Of a DNA stretch of 64,000 bases, positions 7,598 to 15,553 are shown one piece after another. The translations under genes and the position numbers were made by a program. Every line of letters starts with the position of its first letter. Position 1 is the first letter of the stretch. Origin of the DNA: Flavobacterium ammoniigenes (GTDB lineage Bacteria; Bacteroidota; Bacteroidia; Flavobacteriales; Flavobacteriaceae); assembly GCF_020886055.1 (NCBI RefSeq), contig NZ_AP025184.1, positions 1,302,001 through 1,366,000 of the forward strand, read 5' to 3'. The notes beneath the pieces were generated by a model that saw only the letters and a list, made by a program, of their open reading frames with translations, ran no database searches and was not told the origin of the DNA.

Positions 7598-8851
7598 ATG
7601 GCTACCGTTAAGTATTTACTCCAAAGTTCAAGTGTTAATTCAAATATCTATGTTCGGTTTTCTATCAATAGAAAGACTGTTCTGAAAAGAAAAACTGGAT
7701 TTGTAATCAATTCTACTGATTGGAATTCTGAGAGGTCTCAACCGAAAATGGGAAGAGAAGATTTAAAGAGAATCAAATCAAAATTAGATTACTTAGCGCT
7801 ATTCATACAAGAGGCTTACAATACCGACATTAGTAAAGGTGTTGAGCTTAATGGTGATTGGCTTCAATATGTCATAGATCAGTTTAACAACAAAACACCA
7901 GTAGTTGAATTAGATGTATTGACAAACTATATTGAAAAATATAAAGATGAAGCACCCTTCAAAACCAATTCAAAAGGAGGTACAGGACTTAGTGCTGGAA
8001 GAATTAGTAATATTAAGTTATTCAAAAACACGATTTTAAGATATGAAAAAGAGAGTTTAAATTCTCAAAAAGTGATTATTAAAAATATAGACATCCAGTT
8101 TGCAGAAGATTTTAAAATATGGCTTTCAAAACAAGGGTATTCTATCAGTTATATTGGAAAGAATATTGCAAACCTCAATACAATGTGTAATGATGCTTTT
8201 AAAAATGGTATAGAAACTAATAAACAGATTAAGAACATCAAAGTAGTTTCTGAAAAACGTAAACCTGAAGATATTGTTTATTTGAGTACAGAAGAGCAAC
8301 AGAAAATAAAAGAGACTGAATTAACCAGCACAGCTTATATTAATGCAAGGAAATGGCTTTTATTAGGCTGTTTGATTGGTCAAAGAGGTGGTGATTTACT
8401 TAGTCTTACACCTGAGAATATAAAAGAATGGCAAGGACACAAAATAATTGAGTTAGTTCAACAAAAAACGGGTAAACAAGTTGCTATTCCAGTTAGTAAT
8501 AAAGCTTTAGAGTATGTCGAAAGTGATTTCCCATATAAAATATCTTTGGCTAAATTCAATGAGTATATTAAAAAGATATGTGAAAAGGCTGAAATTAATA
8601 TACCTACAATCGGACTAATAAAAGAGGAGGGAAAAAAAGCAAAAGTAAAAACTATACTTCCGAAATGGAAAACTATTAGTTCTCACGTTTGCAGAAGGTC
8701 TTTCGCTACTAATTATTATACTAAAATACCAACTCCATTATTGATGAATATAACAGCTCATAGTTCTGAAAAGGTCTTTTTAGCTTACATCGGTAAAACT
8801 ACTTATGATAATGCTTCTCAGATTTTAGATTATTTTAATAAATTAGATTAA
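7598..8851 (+). CDS. Tyrosine-type site-specific recombinase (integrase)
   Basis: This enzyme catalyses integration and excision of the element at tRNA-Leu. I chose the ATG at 7598 (MATVKYLLQSS), the usual N-terminus of Bacteroidetes integrases, over an upstream TTG at 7577. The 417 residues comprise an arm-binding domain (about 1-90), a SAM-like core-binding domain (about 105-205) and a catalytic domain. The catalytic domain shows Arg263 in GQRGGDLLSL, His363-x-x-Arg366 in HVCRRS, and nucleophile Tyr397 in FLAYIGKT. All key residues are present, so it should be active. It is the first gene inside the left end, as expected. Confidence 0.95.
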   Translation: MATVKYLLQSSSVNSNIYVRFSINRKTVLKRKTGFVINSTDWNSERSQPKMGREDLKRIKSKLDYLALFIQEAYNTDISKGVELNGDWLQYVIDQFNNKTPVVELDVLTNYIEKYKDEAPFKTNSKGGTGLSAGRISNIKLFKNTILRYEKESLNSQKVIIKNIDIQFAEDFKIWLSKQGYSISYIGKNIANLNTMCNDAFKNGIETNKQIKNIKVVSEKRKPEDIVYLSTEEQQKIKETELTSTAYINARKWLLLGCLIGQRGGDLLSLTPENIKEWQGHKIIELVQQKTGKQVAIPVSNKALEYVESDFPYKISLAKFNEYIKKICEKAEINIPTIGLIKEEGKKAKVKTILPKWKTISSHVCRRSFATNYYTKIPTPLLMNITAHSSEKVFLAYIGKTTYDNASQILDYFNKLD

Positions 8852-8893
8852 ATTTAGTAAAGATAAGATTGCAAATAAACTAAGAACTAAAAT

Positions 8894-9550
8894 ATGATTG
8901 TGAGTAACAGAATAGAAATTGCTGTAAATAAAGTACTTAATGGGAATATGAGCAATTTTGATTTTATTATAGAGTTTTCAGATATTAATTCTCCAGAATT
9001 AATAGATGTGTTTATATCAGAAGTAAGAAACATGTATGAAACTGCATATATGTTTCATTCTCTAGATTACGCTTATGACGGAGATGGTAACGTTGTTGAT
9101 ATTCTTGAAACATCAGAGCCTTATTATCCTATACATATTGAAAGCTTAAAAATGATTATAGATCATTTTGAAAAACAAATTTCTAAGGACACTCTTAATA
9201 GATCTAATACTGAAACCTATACTGATATTGAACCATCATTTAATGTTGATACAAGCGAAAAATCTGAACGGAATCCAAATCATTTTAATAGGGAATGTTA
9301 TAATTTATTTCTCTACTTAGTTGAAAATTATAATAAAAGAGATAAAATTAAATTTATAAATATTTTTTACTATTTGACTTATTATGTTGATGAAAAAATC
9401 TATTTTTTTAAATTCACTCAAGAAAAGTACAAAGAATTTATATTAAATAAATTTTCCGTAGAACCTAAAAGTTTTAAAAAAAATGTATTCGATAATTCAT
9501 CAGAGATGTATACTTTAAGTTCTCATGAACAAGATTTCAGAAGACAATAA
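8894..9550 (+). CDS. Hypothetical protein of the element
   Basis: I do not recognise this family. The 218 residues form an acidic N-terminal part (about 1-70, predicted helical), a polar and probably disordered linker (about 100-130), and a C-terminal part rich in Phe, Tyr and Lys (IKFINIFYYLTYYVDEKIYFFKF). There is no signal peptide and no clear membrane span. It lies 42 bases after the integrase in the same direction and may be co-transcribed. Its position suggests a role in element biology, but nothing in the sequence shows it. Confidence 0.7.
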   Translation: MIVSNRIEIAVNKVLNGNMSNFDFIIEFSDINSPELIDVFISEVRNMYETAYMFHSLDYAYDGDGNVVDILETSEPYYPIHIESLKMIIDHFEKQISKDTLNRSNTETYTDIEPSFNVDTSEKSERNPNHFNRECYNLFLYLVENYNKRDKIKFINIFYYLTYYVDEKIYFFKFTQEKYKEFILNKFSVEPKSFKKNVFDNSSEMYTLSSHEQDFRRQ

Positions 9551-9563
9551 TCAAATTTAGCTA

Positions 9564-9591
9564 ATTATACCTTTTTTATACCTTTCTTATA
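9564..9591 (+). repeat. Three TTATAC repeats at 11-base spacing
   Basis: TTATACCTTTT, TTATACCTTTC and TTATACTAG begin at 9564, 9575 and 9586. The 11-base period is one helical turn, so a protein could bind all three on one face of the DNA. They lie about 75 bases before the HTH gene and could be operators or iterons. Confidence 0.4.
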
Positions 9592-9661
9592 CTAGTTACA
9601 GGTCTTTTTTGCCACCCAAACTCAACAATATCATTGTAATCTAATTTTAAATAGATTAACA

Positions 9662-9934
9662 ATGAATAATCAAATTCTACTAAACGGCATTACATTACAA
9701 CAGTTAGCCGATGCAATTAGTCCACTATTGCAAAAAACAAATGAATCAAATAGTAAATTCGATTCAGAAAAAGAACTTCTTACTCGTATTGAAGTTTGTG
9801 AATTACTATCAATTAACAAAACTAGTCTTTGGAAACATACTAAAAGTGGTAAGTTAAAATCTTATGGGTTTAGTAGTCGTGTTTATTACAAAAGAAGTGA
9901 AGTCTTAGGAGCAGTTAAACCTATTAACTCGTAA
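9662..9934 (+). CDS. Helix-turn-helix (excisionase-like) protein
   Basis: This is a small DNA-binding protein of 90 residues. The C-terminal half (about 42-88) matches the MerR/excisionase-like HTH_17 fold: LLTRIEVCELLSINKTSLWKH, then a turn and wing ending in SRVYYKRSEVLGAV. In Bacteroidetes elements such proteins act as excisionases or accessory factors for excision and replication. The gene ends five bases before the 801-residue protein gene, so the two are probably translated from one mRNA. An alternative role is regulator of that gene. Confidence 0.82.
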   Translation: MNNQILLNGITLQQLADAISPLLQKTNESNSKFDSEKELLTRIEVCELLSINKTSLWKHTKSGKLKSYGFSSRVYYKRSEVLGAVKPINS

Positions 9935-9939
9935 CGGCT

Positions 9940-12345
9940 ATGGAAACAGTATATAAACCACTCCAGCAGAAAAAATATATTTCTAAAAAAATAGAGTTAG
10001 ATTTTTTCAATGATTCAAATCTAAAAACTTCTATCCAAGATAGGATTTCAAAAAATACGGAGGATGAATTTGTTACACATCTTAACAATATTAGGGGGGA
10101 TAAACAGTCTGGTTCTTCATTTTCAGAGGTTACGCTTTGGGCTTTGGCTTATTTCTATAGTGAAATATTCACCGATAAAATTAAAGACAACTTCTATACA
10201 CTCAATTATGTAAAGGCATTTTTGGATGGCGACAATTTAACGTCATACACCGCAATTAAGGAGCTGGATGTAGTTTACTATAAACTTAAAAAAGCACCTT
10301 ATTTCAAACATTGTTGGCTTATAATTCAAAGTGCTTGGTTTTTTAATTCTGACAACTTTGGGGGACATCAGTATATTGATTATATCAATCATTTCGCTAA
10401 AACAGGACAGAAGCTCCCTATTGAATTATACAAATACGATAAAGACCATTTAGAAAAAAAGTATACAGAATTATCAGATACAACTGATTCTATGACTAGT
10501 ACAAATGGTTATTCAATTGTATATAAATGGTATTATTATATCCTGTTTTTGATTTGTAAGGAATTACAATTACAGACTGCAAACTTTAAAATAGTACGTA
10601 GAGATAATCGTGAGTATAACCCTTTGACTAAATCTCCAAAGCAATTAAGGGGAATAGCCCCATTTAAAATTATTGAATGTGATATTAAAAGTGCTTTCCC
10701 AACTTTTATAGATTATGAAATAAGCTCTAATTTAAGAGATAAGGTGTATAATAATTTAATAGTTTCAAGGAGAATAACTAGAGTTGAAGCTAAAATATTA
10801 TTTAGTAAATTTTGCAATAGTGGTAAATACAACTCTCAGGAAAAAACCATTGCCTTTTTTAAAGAATGTGGCTATACTGATGAACAATCAATTCAACTAG
10901 TTGAATTTACTCATGACCCCGTAAAAAAGTTCTTTTCATTTATGACAAGACATGAAAATTTAGCTATAGCTTCATTTATTCAATCTAACAATCTTTATCG
11001 AGGTGGACGACTTCACGATTCTATTATTTTTATAGATGATAAAACTAAGCCTTGCATTTTAACTATTAATAAAAATTGTGAATTTGGGTATAAAGAACTT
11101 AATCGTCCTTATATAAAAGAGACCTTTGGATATGGTACTAAACGTTTACATCCTGCCTATATAAGCAGTATTCCTAAAGGGTTAGCTTTAATCACAAGAT
11201 ATGAAGGCCTAAAGCCTGAAATAAAAGGAATCAAAAAATCATTTAGATTCTACGCAAATCCTTTCGAGTATATTAAAGCTAGTTTTAACTTAAATAACTA
11301 CTATAAAAGCCATTTAGAGGACACTAGGGCTTATTTTTACAGCCAGTTAGATAAAATGTTCAGTACGTTGTTATATTTGAATAAGCGCCAGTTAAAAGCG
11401 CCTGAATTATATTTTATTTTAATGCACATTAGAAGCAACAGTAATTATATTTTTAATGTAAGGGCTCTATATAATCGAATAAGAAAACAGGGATGGAATA
11501 AGACTGAGGTTATAGTACAAGAAAAAGATTTTGACCAAATTGAGATAAAGCCTTTTACTAGAAGGTTAGATTATATTAAAGAACTAAATCAAGCAAGGAA
11601 AATTGTAAATACAGATTATAATTACTCAAACTTGTTCTTATTAATACAAGAACATATTTCAAATAAAGATTATAGCTATTTAGAATTAGATATAATAGGC
11701 AAAAGAAAAAATAATGAATTGCCTTATGCAATACTAAAAAAATACAATTTACTGGTAACTGGACGACAAAGAAAGCAACGAAAAGAAGTTAAAAATGACC
11801 CTCTTTATATAAGTACTATAAAGAGGGTACTAATTAAGTCAATGTCGTTACGTTATCAACAACAAAACTCATCTGCTAAAAGAAGTATTGTGCAATATGA
11901 AAAAGAACTTCAAGCATATAATCGCTTAGTTAACAATAGAGAAGTTGCAAAACAATTGCTACTAGTTGTTGGAGAGTTAGTAGAGCTTACAACTGATTTT
12001 ATTATTGATAGAGATGAAGATGTTATAAATAAGTTGAAAACTGAACTATATGAAACTTTAACCAAAACACGTTGTATATCCGAAGAGGTTGGAGCTAAGT
12101 TATTTGATGAAATGTTTAGAAAGAATGAAATTCTCAAAGTTGAACCGATAATCCCTGATGATTGTGACTTTGAAACTGATATGGAGAAAAGTATTTTTAA
12201 TCAAATTGATATCGAAGAGGCCTATTATAAGGGGGATGGTTTCTTTTCTGAATATTTACAATTTCATAAAGAAGTAAACTCAGATATCAACTTTATTCCT
12301 AGTTTGCCTTTAGAAACATATCGTCTTCCCGAATTAGAATTTTAG
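9940..12345 (+). CDS. Large element protein with polymerase-like palm motifs (putative replicase)
   Basis: I do not recognise a named family for this 801-residue protein. Three stretches resemble right-hand DNA polymerase motifs in the correct order. ECDIKSAFPTFIDYE (Asp248) resembles motif A (D-x-x-S-x-Y/F-P). AKILFSKFCNSGKYN (about 285-300) resembles motif B (K...NS..Y). GGRLHDSIIFIDD (His359-Asp360) resembles motif C with its HD. The N-terminal 240 residues look helical and the C-terminal 400 are basic and helical. It follows an HTH gene by five bases, an arrangement that fits an element-encoded replication protein. This is inference from motifs only; a structural or primase-like role is possible. 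Confidence 0.4.
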   Translation: METVYKPLQQKKYISKKIELDFFNDSNLKTSIQDRISKNTEDEFVTHLNNIRGDKQSGSSFSEVTLWALAYFYSEIFTDKIKDNFYTLNYVKAFLDGDNLTSYTAIKELDVVYYKLKKAPYFKHCWLIIQSAWFFNSDNFGGHQYIDYINHFAKTGQKLPIELYKYDKDHLEKKYTELSDTTDSMTSTNGYSIVYKWYYYILFLICKELQLQTANFKIVRRDNREYNPLTKSPKQLRGIAPFKIIECDIKSAFPTFIDYEISSNLRDKVYNNLIVSRRITRVEAKILFSKFCNSGKYNSQEKTIAFFKECGYTDEQSIQLVEFTHDPVKKFFSFMTRHENLAIASFIQSNNLYRGGRLHDSIIFIDDKTKPCILTINKNCEFGYKELNRPYIKETFGYGTKRLHPAYISSIPKGLALITRYEGLKPEIKGIKKSFRFYANPFEYIKASFNLNNYYKSHLEDTRAYFYSQLDKMFSTLLYLNKRQLKAPELYFILMHIRSNSNYIFNVRALYNRIRKQGWNKTEVIVQEKDFDQIEIKPFTRRLDYIKELNQARKIVNTDYNYSNLFLLIQEHISNKDYSYLELDIIGKRKNNELPYAILKKYNLLVTGRQRKQRKEVKNDPLYISTIKRVLIKSMSLRYQQQNSSAKRSIVQYEKELQAYNRLVNNREVAKQLLLVVGELVELTTDFIIDRDEDVINKLKTELYETLTKTRCISEEVGAKLFDEMFRKNEILKVEPIIPDDCDFETDMEKSIFNQIDIEEAYYKGDGFFSEYLQFHKEVNSDINFIPSLPLETYRLPELEF

Positions 12346-12376
12346 TTAACAAAAACTTCAAATTTGTATTAATATA

Positions 12377-12409
12377 GGGTTTGTTTTTTAGTTAAAGCAA
12401 GCCCTTTTA
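12377..12409. terminator. Intrinsic terminator between convergent genes
   Basis: GGGTTTG pairs with CAAGCCC (one G-U) across a T-rich loop and is followed by TTTT. It lies between the 801-residue protein gene and the convergent XRE gene. Confidence 0.6.
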
Positions 12410-12424
12410 AAAGTTTAACACTAA

Positions 12425-12682
12425 TTATTTTTTTGATTTTGGTAATTCAATACCAGCAAAGAACTCTTCCAAAGTAACATCAAGAAGTTTACAAATTTTG
12501 ATTAACGTTTTTATTTCAAAGTTAACACCTTTTTCAAGTCTCCAATATGCAGAACGACTCATTTCAAGAGCAAATGCAATATGCTCATAATTTGAATACC
12601 CTTTTTCTTTTCTAAGCAACTTTAGTCTATTAGCAATTGCTTCATACTCGAGTTTATTAAAATTTTCAATAGATTTTTCCAT
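12425..12682 (-). CDS. XRE-family transcriptional regulator
   Basis: This 85-residue single-domain repressor-type protein has a classic helix-turn-helix at residues 15-70 (LKLLRKEKGYSNYEHIAFAL, then SRSAYWRLEKG). It is divergent from the FISUMP lipoprotein gene, and the shared 104-base gap contains GTAC-centred short inverted repeats (GAGGTACTC, AGTGTACTAT) that could be operators. It may control its neighbour or element genes generally. The C-terminus is short and basic (PKSKK). Confidence 0.85.
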   Translation of the reverse strand: MEKSIENFNKLEYEAIANRLKLLRKEKGYSNYEHIAFALEMSRSAYWRLEKGVNFEIKTLIKICKLLDVTLEEFFAGIELPKSKK

Positions 12683-12754
12683 AATTCAAATCTCAATAAT
12701 TTACCTAATTTGAGGTACTCTATTATAAAGTGTACTATTTAATAGAATTTTATA

Positions 12755-12762
12755 TACATTTG
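12755..12762 (+). promoter_or_regulatory. Candidate -7 element for the FISUMP lipoprotein gene
   Basis: TACATTTG matches TAnnTTTG 25 bases before the chosen ATG. No clear -33 TTG is seen, which fits a promoter that needs or is blocked by the adjacent XRE regulator. Confidence 0.4.
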
Positions 12763-12786
12763 TACGAAATATATTCTACTCTAATT

Positions 12787-14058
12787 ATGAAAAAAGTTGT
12801 AATATCTCTAAGTTTGGTATTTGTATTGTTATATGGATGCTCTTCAAATAACACCAACACTGACATAACGTCTATTGTACCACCCTCTAACTTAGCTGGT
12901 AGCGTTATTTCGTCTACTCAGATAAATTTAACTTGGAAAGATAACTCTACTAATGAAGTTGGTTTTAAAATAGAACGTAAAACAGATTCAGGTACATATG
13001 TATTAGTAGGGAGTGTAGGAACTAATATAATGGCTTTTAATGATGTTAATTTAACACCTAATACAAACTATACTTATAGAATTTATTCGTATAATTCCTC
13101 TGGAAATTCTCCTACATACTCTAATGAAATTAGTTTAAAAACGAGTAGTACAATCGTATTACCCAGCATTACTACAAAAGCAGTTACTAGCATAACAAGT
13201 ACTACAGCATCCTGTGGAGGAATTATACAATCCGATGGTGGCTCACCAATTTTAGGCGGAGGTTTAGTTTGGAGTACATCACAAAATCCAACCTCGGATT
13301 TAGCAACTAAATATACTTTTGGGATGGCTGTACTTTCTTTTGGTACTGAAATGACTGGTCTTACACCTAATACAACATATTATGCAAGAACGTATGTTAA
13401 AAATATAATTGGTACAGCCTATGGGAATCAAGTAACATTTACTACTACTAGCTCCCCTATAATTCCAACATCTGTAACCGATATAGATGGTAATTCATAC
13501 CCTACAATAGTTTTATGTGACAACAAAGTTTGGACTACTAAAAATCTTAATGTATCCAAGTACAGAAATGGAGATATAATACCACAAGTTACTTCGACTT
13601 CTAATCTAAATATTTCAACGGGAGCTTGGTGTTATTACTCGTTTTCTACACCTAATGGAACAATTTATGGGAAATTATATAATTGGGCTGCAATAATTGA
13701 TTCAAGAGGTCTAGCACCACTTGGATGGCATATTCCTAGTCAAGATGAATGGACAAATATGACTAATTGTTATGGTGGTTTAGGATATGCGGGTGCAAAG
13801 CTAAAACAGATAGGTATAAATTATTGGCAAAGTCCTAATACTGGTGCTACAAATGCTAGTAGCTTCTCAGGATTGCCTGGGGGGTATTATTCTCCTAATA
13901 CATTTTTTGATATAAATCAAAATGCTTACTTCTGGGCTAATACTACTTATGGTACACAGTATTCTTATTACTGGAGATTAAATTATGACAATATCAATGT
14001 TGGATATGGTCTTTTCACAAGAAACAGTTTCTTGAGTGTACGTTTAGTAAAAGATTAA
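12787..14058 (+). CDS. Surface lipoprotein with fibronectin III-like and FISUMP domains
   Basis: This is a predicted surface lipoprotein of 423 residues. I chose the ATG at 12787, which gives a proper signal peptide with lipobox LLYGC (Cys18), over a start 57 bases upstream. A fibronectin type III domain spans about 30-120 (PSNLAGSVISSTQINLTWKD). A second beta-sandwich follows at about 125-225 (STTASCGGIIQSDGG). A Fibrobacter major paralogous (FISUMP) domain fills about 235-423, with DNKVWTTKNLNV, YGKLYNWAAI, GWHIPSQDEW and a final SVRLVKD. FISUMP domains are common on Bacteroidetes surface proteins; their ligands are unknown. It is cargo of the element, divergent from an XRE regulator. Confidence 0.9.
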   Translation: MKKVVISLSLVFVLLYGCSSNNTNTDITSIVPPSNLAGSVISSTQINLTWKDNSTNEVGFKIERKTDSGTYVLVGSVGTNIMAFNDVNLTPNTNYTYRIYSYNSSGNSPTYSNEISLKTSSTIVLPSITTKAVTSITSTTASCGGIIQSDGGSPILGGGLVWSTSQNPTSDLATKYTFGMAVLSFGTEMTGLTPNTTYYARTYVKNIIGTAYGNQVTFTTTSSPIIPTSVTDIDGNSYPTIVLCDNKVWTTKNLNVSKYRNGDIIPQVTSTSNLNISTGAWCYYSFSTPNGTIYGKLYNWAAIIDSRGLAPLGWHIPSQDEWTNMTNCYGGLGYAGAKLKQIGINYWQSPNTGATNASSFSGLPGGYYSPNTFFDINQNAYFWANTTYGTQYSYYWRLNYDNINVGYGLFTRNSFLSVRLVKD

Positions 14059-14372
14059 AGAACAAGTATTATGTTAATCATTTTACATAAGTAAACAAGG
14101 TAGCCAACATCCCTAATCAACATTGAAACCCATTAACTATAAGTTTACAAAATAAAATTAAAACTAATTGATTATCAGTATTTTATTTTTAAATTTAACA
14201 ATATGCTTCTTTTATAATTTTTTTGCATTAGGATTTTTAAAATTCAAAATACATTAATTTTATATGATTATAGAAAAAGTGAAAATTGATTTTAATTCTA
14301 CATACCTAACTTTTTATAAAAAAACTAAACTAGTTATTGAACTAAAAGACTATTAATTTTACAACGTTAATA
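14059..14372. other. Intergenic region without a supported gene
   Basis: This is an AT-rich stretch between the FISUMP gene and the convergent DUF6414-like gene. It holds one copy of the GTAGCyAACATCCC repeat (14100-14113) and a 30-codon ORF at 14264-14356 that I do not accept as a gene. No strong hairpin terminator is visible. Confidence 0.6.
14100..14113 (+). repeat. Short direct repeat flanking the PIN/DUF6414 module, left copy
   Basis: GTAGCCAACATCCC differs by one base from GTAGCTAACATCCC at 17661-17674. The two copies bracket the two-gene module exactly in its flanking intergenic regions. This could be a target duplication, a recombination site or chance. Confidence 0.3.
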
Positions 14373-15401
14373 TCACTCGAAAACAACTTCTCTATAAATC
14401 GCAATAGGATTCACTGCAATTTTCGGGAAACTTGGAACAAAAAAGAACTTCTCAAAATTTTCAAATGAAGAGAAAACACTTCGAAAAGCTTTATTGTAGG
14501 TCATCTCTACTGTCAATTCATCATCATTATAACCAAGAAACTCATCATTATGATCAACTCGATTATCAGTAGGTTGAGGACAAGAACTTATAATACCAAA
14601 TACTGTTAATTTTATATTTGGTCTACTACCGTAGGTATAAATAAGATTTTCAAAATCACCGTTTACTAAATATTCACTTTTTAGATTGGCTAAAATTTGA
14701 AATTCAGGAAATATATCAAAAGGTAACAGCCTAAAATTTAATCTGTTTGGAGTAAATGTATCTAGAAAAATTTTTACCCTCTCTATAAAAGTTTCATCTA
14801 ATAAACTAGCATCAGATACTTTTTCCATAATTTCATCGAAATTTTTTTCCATAGCTTTTAAACGGCTTAATTCTTTTGGATTTGGTGCTTTTTTTAAACC
14901 TTTCTTTAAATCGTTTATTTGCTTTTTCAAAGATATTATCTCTGTATTACTTTCAAGAACTGATGCATAAATTAATCTTTGAATATCATTGAAGTTTGAC
15001 ATTATCCTTTTGAATCTTTCATAATCTTCAAATGAACTCCAACCGTTTACTTTTATATACGTTGAATTAGGTAAGTCAAGAATGAAATCATTATACGATT
15101 TTCCATTATTTTCAAAACAGTCATTTAGATTTTTCAAAACATTTTTTGAAGATAATTGCTCTTCAACTTGATTCAATAATTCATGATAAAGTTCAATTTT
15201 TTCAGTATTTATTGTTTTTTCTTGATTTGATGAACCAACTTTAGCTTTAAAAAGTTTTATGTCAATTCCAGTTTCTGAATCAAAACCTCCTTCATTTTCT
15301 ATTGCCCGAGTTATTTCACTTATTAATCCGCCACTTAATTGACTGTTTATCGATTTGGCTTTTTCGTAATCGAAGTATATTAATTCTTTAATTGATTTCA
15401 T
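14373..15401 (-). CDS. DUF6414-like protein
   Basis: This is a soluble protein of 342 residues with no signal peptide or membrane span. The N-terminus KELIYFDYEKAKSINSQLSGGLISE resembles the start of DUF6414 proteins, which begin with a Y-[IL]-D-x-x-[KR]-[VA]-x-S segment. A predicted coiled coil lies around 165-200 (LKKQINDLKKGLKKAPNPKE), and a beta-rich C-terminal domain follows. No catalytic motif is visible. It lies 152 bases downstream of, and in the same direction as, the PIN-like membrane protein, so the two probably act together. DUF6414 has no settled function; its assignment here is from memory of the family pattern. Confidence 0.6.
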   Translation of the reverse strand: MKSIKELIYFDYEKAKSINSQLSGGLISEITRAIENEGGFDSETGIDIKLFKAKVGSSNQEKTINTEKIELYHELLNQVEEQLSSKNVLKNLNDCFENNGKSYNDFILDLPNSTYIKVNGWSSFEDYERFKRIMSNFNDIQRLIYASVLESNTEIISLKKQINDLKKGLKKAPNPKELSRLKAMEKNFDEIMEKVSDASLLDETFIERVKIFLDTFTPNRLNFRLLPFDIFPEFQILANLKSEYLVNGDFENLIYTYGSRPNIKLTVFGIISSCPQPTDNRVDHNDEFLGYNDDELTVEMTYNKAFRSVFSSFENFEKFFFVPSFPKIAVNPIAIYREVVFE

Positions 15402-15429
15402 GTCTAAAGAGATGGTGTTAATGGCTATT

Positions 15430-15545
15430 GTCTAACGGTTCGCCGTTTCATGTAGTTGCGAACTTTGGAGCTTGTTATTTTCTGTTAGAGAAAAAATTTC
15501 TTGTGAAATGTTAATTTGTCACAAAATTCGCAATCTTGCTAGACG
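15430..15545. repeat. Imperfect palindromic element between the two module genes
   Basis: GTCTAAC (15430-15436) is mirrored by GCTAGAC (15538-15544), and TTGCGAACTTTG (15456-15467) by CAAAATTCGCAA (15522-15533). Two small hairpins lie at the tip (TTTTCT/AGAAAA and ATTTC/GAAAT). The 7-base ends resemble the RYYYAAC/GTTRRRY core sites of integron attC. The element ends nine bases from the stop codon of the PIN-like gene, and the stop lies in a TTGCTACGGGGCTTTT context reminiscent of the repeat at 36030-36135. It could equally act as an mRNA hairpin. Confidence 0.5.
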
Positions 15546-15553
15546 CCTATTTG

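Noticed and set aside
14264..14356. 30-codon ORF between the FISUMP gene and the DUF6414-like gene
   Set aside because: Very AT-rich, no motif, membrane span or leader, and no neighbour supporting it. Random ORFs of this size are expected here.
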